Assembly (NCBI GenBank): GCA_035695825.1
Contig: DASRRH010000026.1
Location: forward strand, 1-64,000
Direction: 5' to 3'
Length of the DNA: 64,000 bases
Source: JAKEFM01 sp035695825
Lineage (GTDB): Bacteria > Planctomycetota > UBA1135 > JAKEFM01
Below, in pieces: positions 17,608-27,022 of this stretch. The notes below the pieces were generated by a model, which saw only the letters and a list, made by a program, of their open reading frames with translations, ran no database searches and was not told where the DNA came from. The stretch's first letter is position 1. Every line of letters begins with the position of its first letter. Made by a program: the position numbers and the translations under genes.

Positions 17608-18102
17608 TCAGCGAGCGGGAGCGAAATCGACCGGGTAGCGGTCGACGTGCTTGCGGTCGACCCGAACCCGGAGGGAATCGAAGAACATCGAGATCAGTCG
17701 GGCGTCGTCGAGCAGGCCGTAGCGGAGGGCGGTGTCGAGGTCGACGCCGAGCCAGGCGAGGTAGAGGTCGAGCATCTCCTGGGTGAAGAAGACGTGGCCG
17801 ACGGAGCCGGGCGGATCCGGATCGATCGGGTCGACGTCGACCGGCCTTCGCGCGGTCGAGGGCTCGATCGGGGTGACGTCGACGAGTGACCCGACGGGCC
17901 CGGTCACCGCCGGCGCGATCCCGTCTCCCGCGAGGGGGTCGATCGGGGCGAAGGCCGCCCGCGGGCGGTGGGGCACCGACGCGCTCGGGGCGCGCCGGGC
18001 GCGGTCGGCCTTCTTCTGGCCGCGCGGGTTCGCGGCGGCGTCGGCGGAGAAGAGGACCAGGATCGGGGCGGCCAGGAGAGCGAGGACGGAGGTGCGGGAC
18101 AT
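17608..18102 (-). CDS. Secreted protein of unknown function, 164 aa
   Basis: ATG 18102 with AAAGGA upstream. A signal peptide (SVLALLAAPILVLFSADAAA) is followed by a Pro/Asp-rich middle with a repeated short motif (VDVTPIEP, VDVDPIDPD) and a C-terminal helical segment (TQEMLDLYLAWLGVDLDTALRYGLLDD). The repeated acidic dipeptides might bind cations, but no family is recognised. It is transcribed away from the kinase gene across a 310-base divergent region and ends in a good terminator. Confidence 0.75.
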   Translation of the reverse strand: MSRTSVLALLAAPILVLFSADAAANPRGQKKADRARRAPSASVPHRPRAAFAPIDPLAGDGIAPAVTGPVGSLVDVTPIEPSTARRPVDVDPIDPDPPGSVGHVFFTQEMLDLYLAWLGVDLDTALRYGLLDDARLISMFFDSLRVRVDRKHVDRYPVDFAPAR

Positions 18103-18412
18103 GGGAGCCGGTCCTTTCTGCCCCTCTCGGGGGCGTTCGCCCTTCCCGAGCCGGAGCCCGCGCCGGACCGAACGGAAGGGGCGCGGGCTTTCCCCCTTCC
18201 TCCGAAGCGCGGTAAGAGGGGGCGCGTTCGGTCCCTCTCTCCTCGCGGCTCCGGACGGAGTCTCCTACGGGGCCGGATTGACCGCATCTCCGGCCCGTCG
18301 GAAGATCGGACCGGAGGTTTCCGCAGGGTTGCGCCCCCTTGGGTCCCCGAGGCTGCGACCTCCGCCCCCTGGGCGGCGGGCCTCCGGCCCGAGCGAGGAC
18401 CGGGAGGAACCC
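18103..18412. promoter_or_regulatory. Divergent intergenic region
   Basis: 310 bases between two divergent starts; it must hold both promoters. GGGAGG lies 7 bases before the kinase GTG. No clear operator repeat was picked out. Confidence 0.4.
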
Positions 18413-20143
18413 GTGAACAGGACCGACGACGAGAAGGCCGGGACCGGAAACGCGGGCGAGCGGGCCGCGCCCCGCTCGCGCGGGGGAGAGGCACCGCTCT
18501 TCGCGGACCGCTACGAGATCCTCGGCGTCCTCGGCGAGGGCTCCTTCGGCGTCGTCTACCTCGCGCGCGACCCGCGGCTCGGCCGGGAGGTCGCGCTCAA
18601 GTTCCTGCGCTCGGAGGCGTTCTCCGACCCGCAGGCGCAGGCGCGATTCCTCCGGGAGGCCCGGTCCCTCGCCTCCGTCGACCATCCGAACGTCGTCACC
18701 GTCTACGACCTCGGCGAGGTCGACGGGCGCCCCTACCTGAGCCTCGAGCGGGTCGAGGGAACCACCCTGCGCGAGGCGCTCGAGAGCGGGCCCTTCTCCG
18801 TCGCCGAATCGGCGGCGATCGGCCGAGCGCTCCTCTCCGCCCTCGCCGCGATCCACGCCGCGGGCCTCGTCCACCGGGACGTCAAGCCCGGCAACGTGAT
18901 GCTCGCGCGGGACGGGCGCGTGAAGCTCATGGACTTCGGCCTCGCGCGGGGGACCGCGTCGACCTTCGACCTGACGGGCGGGGGGATCACGGCCGGGACA
19001 CCCTACTACATGGCGCCCGAGCAGTGGCGGGGGAAGTCGGCCTCCCCCCAGTCCGACCTCTTCGCCCTCGGCACCCTCCTCTACGAGTGCCTCGCGGGTC
19101 GCGTCCCCTTCAAGGCGGGGAGCGTCGACGAGCTCCAGCAGGCCGTCCTCCTCGACGATCCCCCCCCGCTCCGGGAGCTCCGCCCCGAGATCCCCGAGGT
19201 CCTCTCCAAGATCGTGGAGAAGGCGCTCGAGAAGGACCCCCCCGACCGGTTCGCGAGCGCCTCCGAGATGCGCGCGGCGCTCTCGCAGATCTCGAGCGCC
19301 CCCGACGAGACGGGGGTCCTGCGCGGGAAGGCCGCCCGCTTCCGGCGCGTCGAGGTTCGACCGCTGCCGGAGACCCTCTCGTTCGGCGCGACGCCCCCCG
19401 GGGCGTCCCTCGCGCCCGGCGCTCGGTCCGAGGGCCGGCGTCGCTTCCTCGTCTACGCCGGATCGGCGGCCGCGGCGCTCGTCCTCGGGCTCGTGGGGAT
19501 CACGCTCTTCTCGACGCGGGCCGCGAGCCGGGACCTCCCGATCGAAGTCCGCGCCTTCCGCATCGCGAGCGCGGGGGCGCGCGCCGAGCCCGTCACGGAC
19601 GGCTCGACGATCCGCTCGGGCGAGCATCTCTACTTCGAGATGCGGCCGGCCGAGGACTCCCACCTCTACGTCTTCAACGTGGACTCGAGCGGCTCCCCGA
19701 TCGCGCTCTTCCCCTCGAGCGAGGCCTCGTACGACCGGGGCAATCCCTTCGAGGGGGGGATGCTCCACCACCTCCCTCCGACCCGCGGGGGCAAGTCGAT
19801 CGAGTTCGGAATCGACGACGTGACCGGCGAGGAGGTTTTCTACGTCGTCGCCTCGCGCCGTCCGATCCCCGCGCTGGAGGATGCGCTGGCGGGAATGCGC
19901 CAGGTGGGGGGGGGGCCGGGGAGAGGGCTCCCGGAGACGGCCGCGAAGGAGGTGGCGCAGCTCGACCCGCGCCGGGCGGAGAGGGCGAGGGACGAGCTCT
20001 TGAGGACGCGGGGGGCGTCGCGACTGGTCGAGTCTTCTCCGCCGGCGGGGGGGACGCTCGCCCCCGCGCCGGTCCCCGACGCCGTGCGGCTCGTGGGGCC
20101 CGGCCGGGTCGCGTTCGAGCTCCGCCTGCGCCACGAGTCCTAG
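18413..20143 (+). CDS. Transmembrane serine/threonine protein kinase with DUF4384-like sensor part
   Basis: GTG 18413 is chosen for the strong GGGAGG upstream. Residues 30-295 form a Hanks-type kinase with every key element: Gly-loop GEGSFGVVYLA, Lys63 (VALKF), HRDVKPGN with catalytic Asp156, DFG (Asp174) and APEQ. A single membrane helix lies at about 345-367. The remaining 200 residues are outside and contain LYFEMRPAEDSHLYVFNVDSSG and IALFPSS, as in DUF4384 domains. It probably senses an external signal and phosphorylates cytoplasmic targets. Its stop overlaps the convergent S41 peptidase stop within CTAG. Confidence 0.92.
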   Translation: MNRTDDEKAGTGNAGERAAPRSRGGEAPLFADRYEILGVLGEGSFGVVYLARDPRLGREVALKFLRSEAFSDPQAQARFLREARSLASVDHPNVVTVYDLGEVDGRPYLSLERVEGTTLREALESGPFSVAESAAIGRALLSALAAIHAAGLVHRDVKPGNVMLARDGRVKLMDFGLARGTASTFDLTGGGITAGTPYYMAPEQWRGKSASPQSDLFALGTLLYECLAGRVPFKAGSVDELQQAVLLDDPPPLRELRPEIPEVLSKIVEKALEKDPPDRFASASEMRAALSQISSAPDETGVLRGKAARFRRVEVRPLPETLSFGATPPGASLAPGARSEGRRRFLVYAGSAAAALVLGLVGITLFSTRAASRDLPIEVRAFRIASAGARAEPVTDGSTIRSGEHLYFEMRPAEDSHLYVFNVDSSGSPIALFPSSEASYDRGNPFEGGMLHHLPPTRGGKSIEFGIDDVTGEEVFYVVASRRPIPALEDALAGMRQVGGGPGRGLPETAAKEVAQLDPRRAERARDELLRTRGASRLVESSPPAGGTLAPAPVPDAVRLVGPGRVAFELRLRHES

Positions 20144-21855
20144 CGAAACAACCTCCCCGCCGCGAACCGGCCCGTCCGCGACTTCCCGTGCCGGGACAGG
20201 AACGACTTCCTCGCGGCGTCGGTCGCGTGGAACTCTGCGTCGAGCGCCTCGAGGAGGGCCGCCTGCGCCTCCGCCTCGGCCTTCGCCCCTCGGACCGCCT
20301 TCTCGAGGCGCGCGAGGGGCTCGCCGAGGCCGGCGGCCCTCGCCCTCGGCGCGACCTCTTCGAGCCGCCCCTCCGCGCCGAGCGCGTCGGGCAGGGGGAG
20401 GTCCTCGTGGGCGAGGAGCGCGGTCTCGATCGCGAGGGTCGCCCGGAGGTCCTCGAGGACCGCGCCCGCCAGCCCCTCGGCGTCGAACCCCTTCGCGCCG
20501 CGCGCGAGGCGGGCGGCCCCTTTCCGAAAGGCCGCGACCTCCCCCCGGAAGAGCGAGGCGAAGGCCTTCCGCGCCTCCTCGACGTCGGCCCCGGCCCGGA
20601 GGACCCGAAGGATCGAGAGGCCGATCTCCCGCTCCGGGTCGGCGCGCGCGCAGAAGCCGGGCCCGAGGGGGAGGAGGACGTCGGGAGGCCAGCCGATCCC
20701 CTCCGTGTGGATCCCGCGGATCGGGGTCGCCCGGTCGTTCACGCCGAGGCGGAACTCGACGAGCCCCGAGGGGCAGCGGAAGGAGTTCGGGATGATCCCC
20801 CAGCCCCCGGTCGGGCGCCCGACGGAGATCGCGCGCCCCGTCTCGGAGAGGGCCCAGGTGAAAGTCTCCGCGGAGGAGACCTCGAGCTCGTCCTGTAGCA
20901 TCACGATGGGCCCGTCGAACTGCCAGGAACCGGAGGGCTCGATCCGCCCCTGGTTCCCGTTCGCGACTCCCTTCGGGGAGACGCGGCCCGCCATTTCCCA
21001 GGCCTCGGGGTCACCGCCTCCCCCCATTCCGCGGCAGTCGAGGAGGAGGGCCTCCATCCCCTTCAACGCGTCGAAGGCGCGATGGAACGCGTCGGCCGTG
21101 GCCCGGTCCATGCCTCCGGTGATCCGGAGGTATCCGAGCTTGGTCAACCCCTCGGCCGGGAGGAGCTTCGAGACGGCTCCCTCGCCCGGAGAGACCCCCT
21201 CGGGGAGGGTCGCCTCCTCGAGGTAGAAGGCCTTCCCGCCCGGACCCCAGCGCGGGAGGGAGACCTTCCGCGTCTTCCCCTCCGGCGTGAGGGCGAGGAT
21301 CTCGACCTCCTGTTTCTGTCCGAAAGGGAGGAAGCGGTTCCCGAGCGTCGCGAAGAGGCTGTGATCGCTCGAGGATCCCTGGAAGGCCGTGATCCGGCGC
21401 TTTTCCCGCTCCGCCGCGAGGAAGAGGGGGAACCCGTCGACCTCGGCGATCGCCGAGCCGAGCGGTAGGGAGCCCTCGAGGACGTGCCCCTTCCGGATCC
21501 CCCGGACGAGGACCCGCCCGCGGTCCCACGCGAGCCAGAGCGCGCCGCCGTAGATCCCGTCCCACTTCGAGGGGAGGAGCTTCTCGTCGACGGGCGTGCC
21601 GACGACGCCCGTGTGGCTGTCTCGAAGGACGGCGAGGAGCCGCATGACGTTCTTCACGTGCTCGGCGTCGCTCGCGCACTTCTCGAAGTGCGGGCGCAGG
21701 CGGGCGGCCTCGGCCTTCCAGTCGATCTTCTTCGAGGCGACCGCGGCGCCGCGGCGCTCGACGGTCTCCCGGATGAACTCGAAGTCCTCGAGATACTTCG
21801 AGGGAGCGCCGCCCGCGAGAAGGAGGGCCGAGAGGAGGAGGTGCGACGCGGACAC
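20140..21855 (-). CDS. S41-family peptidase-like secreted protein
   Basis: GTG 21855 is chosen because it opens a signal peptide (SASHLLLSALLLAGGAPS); a longer frame upstream lacks one. The 571-residue product has the tail-specific-protease core: GYLRITGGMDRATADAF, ALLLDCRGMGGGGD and VSSAETFTWAL, where the Ser corresponds to the S41 nucleophile. The lysine expected 25 residues later in C-terminal-processing proteases is Trp (TGGWG), so it either uses the tricorn-type arrangement or is inactive. A helical C-terminal region of about 170 residues follows. It is convergent with the kinase gene. Substrate unknown. Confidence 0.8.
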   Translation of the reverse strand: MSASHLLLSALLLAGGAPSKYLEDFEFIRETVERRGAAVASKKIDWKAEAARLRPHFEKCASDAEHVKNVMRLLAVLRDSHTGVVGTPVDEKLLPSKWDGIYGGALWLAWDRGRVLVRGIRKGHVLEGSLPLGSAIAEVDGFPLFLAAEREKRRITAFQGSSSDHSLFATLGNRFLPFGQKQEVEILALTPEGKTRKVSLPRWGPGGKAFYLEEATLPEGVSPGEGAVSKLLPAEGLTKLGYLRITGGMDRATADAFHRAFDALKGMEALLLDCRGMGGGGDPEAWEMAGRVSPKGVANGNQGRIEPSGSWQFDGPIVMLQDELEVSSAETFTWALSETGRAISVGRPTGGWGIIPNSFRCPSGLVEFRLGVNDRATPIRGIHTEGIGWPPDVLLPLGPGFCARADPEREIGLSILRVLRAGADVEEARKAFASLFRGEVAAFRKGAARLARGAKGFDAEGLAGAVLEDLRATLAIETALLAHEDLPLPDALGAEGRLEEVAPRARAAGLGEPLARLEKAVRGAKAEAEAQAALLEALDAEFHATDAARKSFLSRHGKSRTGRFAAGRLFR

Positions 21856-22088
21856 GCCCTCGATCTTCTTTCCGGCGCCCCGGCCGGTCGAGGGGGGGAT
21901 CGGGACCGAGCCTCCCGGCCGCGTGAGAATCTCCCTGCGGCGGATGCGCCTCTCTATGAAAGCGCGTCCTTGCTGGATCTCCGGGCGAGGGCTAACCTGC
22001 CCGACCAAGTACGGGACGCCAGCCGTCGGCACCTGTGTCGGGGAAGGCGTCCCCCTTCGCGAGGGTTGCAGGAGAATGAGGTGAACGC

Positions 22089-23264
22089 ATGAGAGTCACA
22101 CTCGGACTTCTTGCGGCGGCTGTGTTGGTGCTCGGCTCGCCTCCCGCCGCCTCCCAGGGGGTCGTGATCCACGAGGAGAGAGTCTGGCTCGGGCCGCCCT
22201 GCCCGATGGGGGACTACGACGAGCAGGCGGTGGCCAACGTGACGGGGAGCTACACCGGACCCGTGAACCCCGCCGGATTCTGCGAGCTCGTTCCGCCTGC
22301 TCCCGGCGGTCCCTTCGGGGCGCCGGGAGCCACCCTCTGGCACACGGAGATCGACTGCTGCGCCCTCGGAGCGGGCCCGCCCCCCGGATGGGGCCCCACG
22401 TTCGCGGCGTACAACACGGGCGCGGGGCCCGCGCCTCCGGCTCCCTTCACCTACATCACGCTGAACGCCGCGGGGACGAGCGTCGCCAACGCGGGAGCGA
22501 TCTGCTCCTACGGGATCGACGCCGTGAGCATGCGGCCGGCCGGGAACCAGCGGATCATCCTTTGCTTCGAGTACGTCAAGACCACGGAGACTCCCGGCAC
22601 GCCCGCGTTCGACACGAGCTTCGTCGAGGTTCGCCCGGCGCCCTGCGGGGAGCCCTGCGCCGTCGATCCCGCCGGCGCGCCTCCCTGGACGGCGATCTCG
22701 GTCCTCGCCCCGCCGAACGTCGGCTGCGCGACGCCGACCATCTGCTGCATCGGCCCCGGCAACCCTGCCCTGAACGGGATCTTCCTCGCGCCGCCGGGCG
22801 CGCCCGGGGGCGGGAAGATCCGCTTCCGGTTCAACTCCGGAGACGGCACCTCGAACGCCTACTGCGGCTGGGCCGTCGACAACGTGGTCCTGACGAACGA
22901 GGAGTGCTTCCCTCCCTGCGCCGCCGCGAGCCCTTTCCAGCCCCGCATCGCCACGAGCGGGGACCCCTCCCCGGGAGCGCCGATCACGATCGGCCTCCTC
23001 GCCGGGCCTCCCGGCGCGTTCGCGTTCCTCGTGATCGGGATCGCCAACCCTCCGCCGGCCGCTTTCGGGGGGTGCGCCCTCTGCTGCGCGCCGCTGATCA
23101 TCCTCGGGCCGTTCGGGACGAGCACCGCGGGGACCTTCTCCCTCCCGGTCGTCCTCCCGCCGCTCCCTCCCTGCTTCACGGAGTTCTGCCTGCAGTGGGT
23201 CGTCCTCGGTGGAGGGGGCGTCTTCACCTCCTCGGCCGGAAAGCTGGTCTGGCAGATCGGCTGA
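22089..23264 (+). CDS. Secreted Cys-rich protein, first of a tandem pair
   Basis: ATG 22089 has GAGGTG and GGAGAA upstream. A signal peptide (LGLLAAAVLVLGSPPAASQG) is followed by about 270 residues with many paired cysteines (EIDCCALG, TICCIGPGN, CALCCAP) and a beta-sandwich feel (IRFRFNSGDGTSNAYCGWAVDNVVLTNEE), a pattern like cell-surface MAM/jelly-roll domains. The last 100 residues belong to the C-terminal module shared by other secreted proteins here. Function unknown. The next gene is a close paralogue in the same order and strand, each followed by a similar GC hairpin. Confidence 0.8.
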   Translation: MRVTLGLLAAAVLVLGSPPAASQGVVIHEERVWLGPPCPMGDYDEQAVANVTGSYTGPVNPAGFCELVPPAPGGPFGAPGATLWHTEIDCCALGAGPPPGWGPTFAAYNTGAGPAPPAPFTYITLNAAGTSVANAGAICSYGIDAVSMRPAGNQRIILCFEYVKTTETPGTPAFDTSFVEVRPAPCGEPCAVDPAGAPPWTAISVLAPPNVGCATPTICCIGPGNPALNGIFLAPPGAPGGGKIRFRFNSGDGTSNAYCGWAVDNVVLTNEECFPPCAAASPFQPRIATSGDPSPGAPITIGLLAGPPGAFAFLVIGIANPPPAAFGGCALCCAPLIILGPFGTSTAGTFSLPVVLPPLPPCFTEFCLQWVVLGGGGVFTSSAGKLVWQIG

Positions 23265-23290
23265 TCCCGGATCGAAGCGCGATCGTCCTT

Positions 23291-23318
23291 GCGCGGGCCG
23301 CCCCGGGGCGGCCCGCGC
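23291..23318 (+). terminator. GC hairpin between the tandem paralogues
   Basis: A perfect 14-bp palindrome (GCGCGGGCCGCCCC and its complement) 27 bases after the stop. No T-tract. Almost the same hairpin follows the second paralogue. Confidence 0.6.
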
Positions 23319-23417
23319 CGCACGCGTGGGAGGGAACCCGGCGTCCGCTCGGCGCGTCCCCTCACCAGACCGTGGGGCTCGTCCCCTTCCCAGGAACCTC
23401 GAAAAGGAAGTGAACCG

Positions 23418-24602
23418 ATGAAACTGGCTCCCGCGATCCTCGCCGCGGCGGTCCTCGTCCTCGTCTCGCCGGCGGCCCCCTCGCAGATCATCATCCACGC
23501 GGAGAGCGCGTGGGTCGGCCCGCCGTTCCCGATGGGGGACTACGATTCGCAGGTGGTCCCGGTCGTCGCCGGCATGTACACGGGGCCCGTGAACCCTCCG
23601 GGCGCGTGCTTCATCCTCCCTCCCGGACCGGGAGGTCCGTTCGGAGGTCCGGGCCCGACCTTGTGGCACACGGAGGTCGACTGCTGCGCCGCGGGAGCCG
23701 GACCGCCGCCCGGGTGGGGGCCCACCTTCGCGGCCTACAACTCGGCGGGGGGGGGGCTCGTCCCCTACACGTACCTCACGGGCGCGGGGGGCATCGTCAC
23801 GGCCAACGCGGGAGCGCTCTGCTCCTACGGCATCGCCGGGGTGAGCTTCCGGCTGCCGAGCCCGATCGGCCTCGGCCAGCTGATCGTCCTCTGCTTCGAC
23901 TACGTGAAGGACACCGAGGGGGGCGGGATCACCGCCTTCGACACGGCCTTCGTCGAGGTCCGGCCCGCCCCGTGCGGCGAGCCGGCGGCGGTCGACGGGC
24001 CCGGGTCTCCGCCCTGGACCGCGATCTCCGTCATCCCCGGGAACGTCCCCTGCGGGGTGCCGACCACGTGTTGCATCGGGCCCTTCAACCCTGCCCTGGA
24101 CGGAATGTTCATCACGCCCCCGGGGGCCCCCGTCGGGGGGAAGATCCGGTTCCGGTTCAACACGGGGGACGCCACCTCGAACATGTACTGCGGGTGGAGC
24201 GTCGACAACGTCGTCCTGACGAACGAGGAGTGCGTCCCCTCATGCCCCGGCGCCGTCTCCCCGACGATCGGGAACGTCGGCGGGGAGGCGATCTCCCCGA
24301 ACCCCGCCTACGGGATCACGCTCTCCGGAGCGCCTCCGGGCTCGTTCGCGGCACTCAACATCTCGCCCGGGAACGTGCCCGCGACGCCGATCCCCTTCCC
24401 GGGGGGCTGCCTCGTCTGCTGCCCCCCCTTCATCGTGTTCCCGGCGGTGTTCGTCCCGCTGGGGGGCGCGGTCACCCTTCCGGTCCCGATCCCGGCCGGG
24501 ATCCCTCCCTGCGTGAGCGAGGTCTGCGTGCAGTGGTACATCCTCGCTCCGCCGACCGTCCTCACCTCCTCGGCGGGGAAGGTCCGCTTCCAGATCGGCT
24601 GA
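23418..24602 (+). CDS. Secreted Cys-rich protein, second of a tandem pair
   Basis: ATG 23418 with AAGGAAG upstream; 394 residues. It is a paralogue of the preceding gene along its whole length: signal peptide ending SPAAPSQ, then GPPFPMGDYDSQVV, EVDCCAAGAGPPPGWGPTFAAYN, SFVEVRPAPCGEP-like and YCGWSVDNVVLTNEEC. The C-terminal module is more diverged than the rest. The conserved cysteines suggest disulfides and an extracellular life. Role unknown; the pair looks like a recent duplication that has started to diverge. Confidence 0.8.
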   Translation: MKLAPAILAAAVLVLVSPAAPSQIIIHAESAWVGPPFPMGDYDSQVVPVVAGMYTGPVNPPGACFILPPGPGGPFGGPGPTLWHTEVDCCAAGAGPPPGWGPTFAAYNSAGGGLVPYTYLTGAGGIVTANAGALCSYGIAGVSFRLPSPIGLGQLIVLCFDYVKDTEGGGITAFDTAFVEVRPAPCGEPAAVDGPGSPPWTAISVIPGNVPCGVPTTCCIGPFNPALDGMFITPPGAPVGGKIRFRFNTGDATSNMYCGWSVDNVVLTNEECVPSCPGAVSPTIGNVGGEAISPNPAYGITLSGAPPGSFAALNISPGNVPATPIPFPGGCLVCCPPFIVFPAVFVPLGGAVTLPVPIPAGIPPCVSEVCVQWYILAPPTVLTSSAGKVRFQIG

Positions 24603-24629
24603 TCCCTCCCGGAGATCGATCGAGCCTTC

Positions 24630-24658
24630 GCGCGGGCCGCCTCCGAGGCGGCCCGCGC
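24630..24658. terminator. GC hairpin after the second paralogue
   Basis: A 14-bp inverted repeat with a 1-base centre, nearly identical in sequence to the hairpin at 23291-23318. It lies between two convergent genes (stops at 24602 and 24675), so it may serve both strands. Confidence 0.6.
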
Positions 24659-24674
24659 TCCATTGAGGGGGGGG

Positions 24675-25787
24675 CTACGGACAGACCGTGACGCGCAGCC
24701 CGGCCGTCAGTGCGACGCTCGAGTTCGCGGCCGGGTCGAGGATCCCGGCCTGCGCCGAGACGGTGGCGCTCACGAGGGAGAGATCGTTCGGGATCGGGAG
24801 GGAGACCGTGGCGAAGCCGGCTCCCGCGACCCCCGCCGGCCCGCCGAGGGGCAGGGGGACCGCAGCGCCGGGGAGGACGAAGATCGTCCCCCCGGCGAAG
24901 GGGACGCTCGTCTCGACCGCGTTCAGGACGAGGAGCGCCGGAGCGCCTCCGCGCGCGGCGGCGATCGTGAGGCCGAAGCCGGCGTTGCCGATCTGAGGGC
25001 TCCCCCCGCTCGCCACGAGGACGGGGACCACCCCTCCCGTTCCCGGCGTCCCCGCTCCGAGGACGAGCGGGGCGGGACAGGCGACCGGCTCGACGCAGGC
25101 GCGGATCAGCCAGTTGCCGTTGTAGTAGAGCGGGCAGAGCGGGGCGCCCGAGACGGTGGCCGTCGCGGCGTCCCTCCACCCCTGACCCTGGATGAAGATC
25201 AGGTTCTTCTGCGTGCCGGCGCCGCAGGAGCAGAAGAAACCGGTGCAGGTGTTGTCGGTCGCGAAGTTCGTCGAGTAGCCGCTCGGGCAGGTCCCGGCGA
25301 GAGCGTTCACCTCCATCCACCAGGCGACCACGATCTTGCCGGACGTGGCGACGACGTTGAAGGAGGAGAGGGCGGGGGAGAGGTTGATGCCGCTGCTCGC
25401 GACCCCGATGCTGCTGCCGGTCGCCGTGCTCCAGCGGAAGAGGCTCGGCCCGAGCGTCGGGATCCCCCCGCTCCAGGTGACCCCGTCGAAGATCTCGAGG
25501 TCCGTGGCGGCCTGGATCCCGTTCGCGGAGGCGACGTTCAAGTACCCGACGGCGGCGCTGTGGACCTTCACCTGCACGCCGAGCCCGCTGACGTCGAAAA
25601 CCGCGGCGCAGGCCTCCCCCTCGCACAGGCCCTGGATGACGCTCACTGCCATCGGGCCGCTCGGGAACGCCGGGAGGATGTCGTTCTTCAGGAGGACTTG
25701 GCCCGGCGCGCAGACCTGGCCGAAGGAGGAGGACTCCGCGAGGAGCGAGGCGAGGAGGAACGTCCGGGCGAGGCGGGCGCGGTTCAT
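24675..25787 (-). CDS. Secreted protein with shared C-terminal module, 370 aa
   Basis: ATG 25787 preceded by GGGAG. A signal peptide (TFLLASLLAESSSFGQ) and an extracellular beta-rich domain follow, with the pattern DLEIFDGVTWSGG, FNVVATSGKIVVAWWMEV and a cysteine cluster (CTGFFCSCG). From about residue 270 the protein carries the module seen in its neighbours (NAGFGLTIAAARGG, LPLGGPAG, SLPIPNDLSLV). That module occurs in many planctomycete exported proteins, but its job is not established to my knowledge. The upstream part is unrecognised. Confidence 0.75.
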   Translation of the reverse strand: MNRARLARTFLLASLLAESSSFGQVCAPGQVLLKNDILPAFPSGPMAVSVIQGLCEGEACAAVFDVSGLGVQVKVHSAAVGYLNVASANGIQAATDLEIFDGVTWSGGIPTLGPSLFRWSTATGSSIGVASSGINLSPALSSFNVVATSGKIVVAWWMEVNALAGTCPSGYSTNFATDNTCTGFFCSCGAGTQKNLIFIQGQGWRDAATATVSGAPLCPLYYNGNWLIRACVEPVACPAPLVLGAGTPGTGGVVPVLVASGGSPQIGNAGFGLTIAAARGGAPALLVLNAVETSVPFAGGTIFVLPGAAVPLPLGGPAGVAGAGFATVSLPIPNDLSLVSATVSAQAGILDPAANSSVALTAGLRVTVCP

Positions 25788-25921
25788 GGTGTTCTCCCGA
25801 GAGAGGATCCGCGGGGCCACGCCGCGGCGAGGGAAGTATCTCTCGGGAAACAGGGGTTCGTCGGCTCGATCGGGCCGGGGCGCGGGAAAGGGGGGGTATC
25901 CTTGCCCCGCCTCGGGCCCCC

Positions 25922-27022
25922 TTGGACCTCGACGACTTCACCCCCGAGCCCGACCTCTCGAAGGCCCGGACGCCCCCCTCGCGCTGGTACCTCGACCCGG
26001 CACTGTTCGAGGAGGAGAAGCGGCGCGTCTTCGGCCGGACCTGGCAATGGGTGGGGCATGCCTCCGACGTCGCTCGCCCGGGGGACTTCCTCGCCGGGGA
26101 GGTCGCCGGGGAGCCGGTCGTCCTGGTGCGGGACTCGGGGGGCTCCCTCGGCGCCCTCTCGAACGTCTGCCGCCACCGCGCGAGCCTCGTCGCGAGCGGG
26201 AAGGGGAACCGCCGCTCCCTCCAGTGCCCCTATCACGGCTGGACCTACGGTCTCGACGGGAGGCTCCTCGCCGCTCCGGAGTTCGAGGGGGTGGAGGAGT
26301 TCGTCCGGAGCGAGGTCCGGCTCCCCACGTTCCGGGCCGAGGCGTGGGGGCCGTTCGCCTTCGCCAACCTCTCCGCCGAGGGCCCCTCCCTCGCCGAGAT
26401 CCTCGGGGAGATCCCCTCCGCGATCGCCCGGATCGGCTGCGACCTCGGGAGGCTCCGCTTCCACGCCCGCCGGGACTACCCCGTCCGGTGCAATTGGAAG
26501 GTCTACGTCGACAACTTCCTCGAGGCCTACCACGTCCCGGTCGCCCACCCCTCCCTCCACCGCGAGCTCGACTACGACCGCTACCGGGTCGAGACCTTCC
26601 GGTACCACTCGCGCCAGTCCGCTCCGATCCGCCCGGCGAAGGGGGAGGGGGAGCGGCGTTACGGGGCCCCGGACTCGGCGGCCCTCTACTACTGGGCCTT
26701 CCCGAACTGGATGCTCAACGTCTACCCCGACAACCTGAGCCTCAACGTCGTCCTCCCCCTCGCGCCGGAGGAGTCGCTCGTCGTGTTCGAATGGTTCTTC
26801 TTCGAGGGGGCGGCCGAGGAGGCGGCCCGGGCGACGATCGCCTTCAGCGACGAGATCCAGCGCGAGGACGCGGGGCTTTGCGAGGCCGTCCAGAGGGGCC
26901 TTCGCTCGGCCCGGTACGATCGGGGCCGCTACTCCGTCCGGCGCGAGAACGGCGTCCACCACTTCCACGGCCTGCTTCACGAGTTCCTCGAGGGGGCCGG
27001 ACGGGGCCGGGCTCGAACGTAG
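25922..27022 (+). CDS. Rieske [2Fe-2S] ring-hydroxylating oxygenase alpha subunit
   Basis: A 366-residue cytoplasmic oxygenase. The Rieske centre is CRHR...CPYHGW (about 86-108). The mononuclear iron site follows in NFLEAYHVPVAHPSL with Asp further on, and the catalytic part continues to the end. It resembles choline/betaine-type monooxygenase alpha subunits, and aromatic substrates are also possible. No ferredoxin reductase is adjacent. The only sensible start is TTG 25922 without a clear Shine-Dalgarno. Its last 46 bases overlap the 3' end of the convergent permease gene. Confidence 0.85.
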   Translation: MDLDDFTPEPDLSKARTPPSRWYLDPALFEEEKRRVFGRTWQWVGHASDVARPGDFLAGEVAGEPVVLVRDSGGSLGALSNVCRHRASLVASGKGNRRSLQCPYHGWTYGLDGRLLAAPEFEGVEEFVRSEVRLPTFRAEAWGPFAFANLSAEGPSLAEILGEIPSAIARIGCDLGRLRFHARRDYPVRCNWKVYVDNFLEAYHVPVAHPSLHRELDYDRYRVETFRYHSRQSAPIRPAKGEGERRYGAPDSAALYYWAFPNWMLNVYPDNLSLNVVLPLAPEESLVVFEWFFFEGAAEEAARATIAFSDEIQREDAGLCEAVQRGLRSARYDRGRYSVRRENGVHHFHGLLHEFLEGAGRGRART

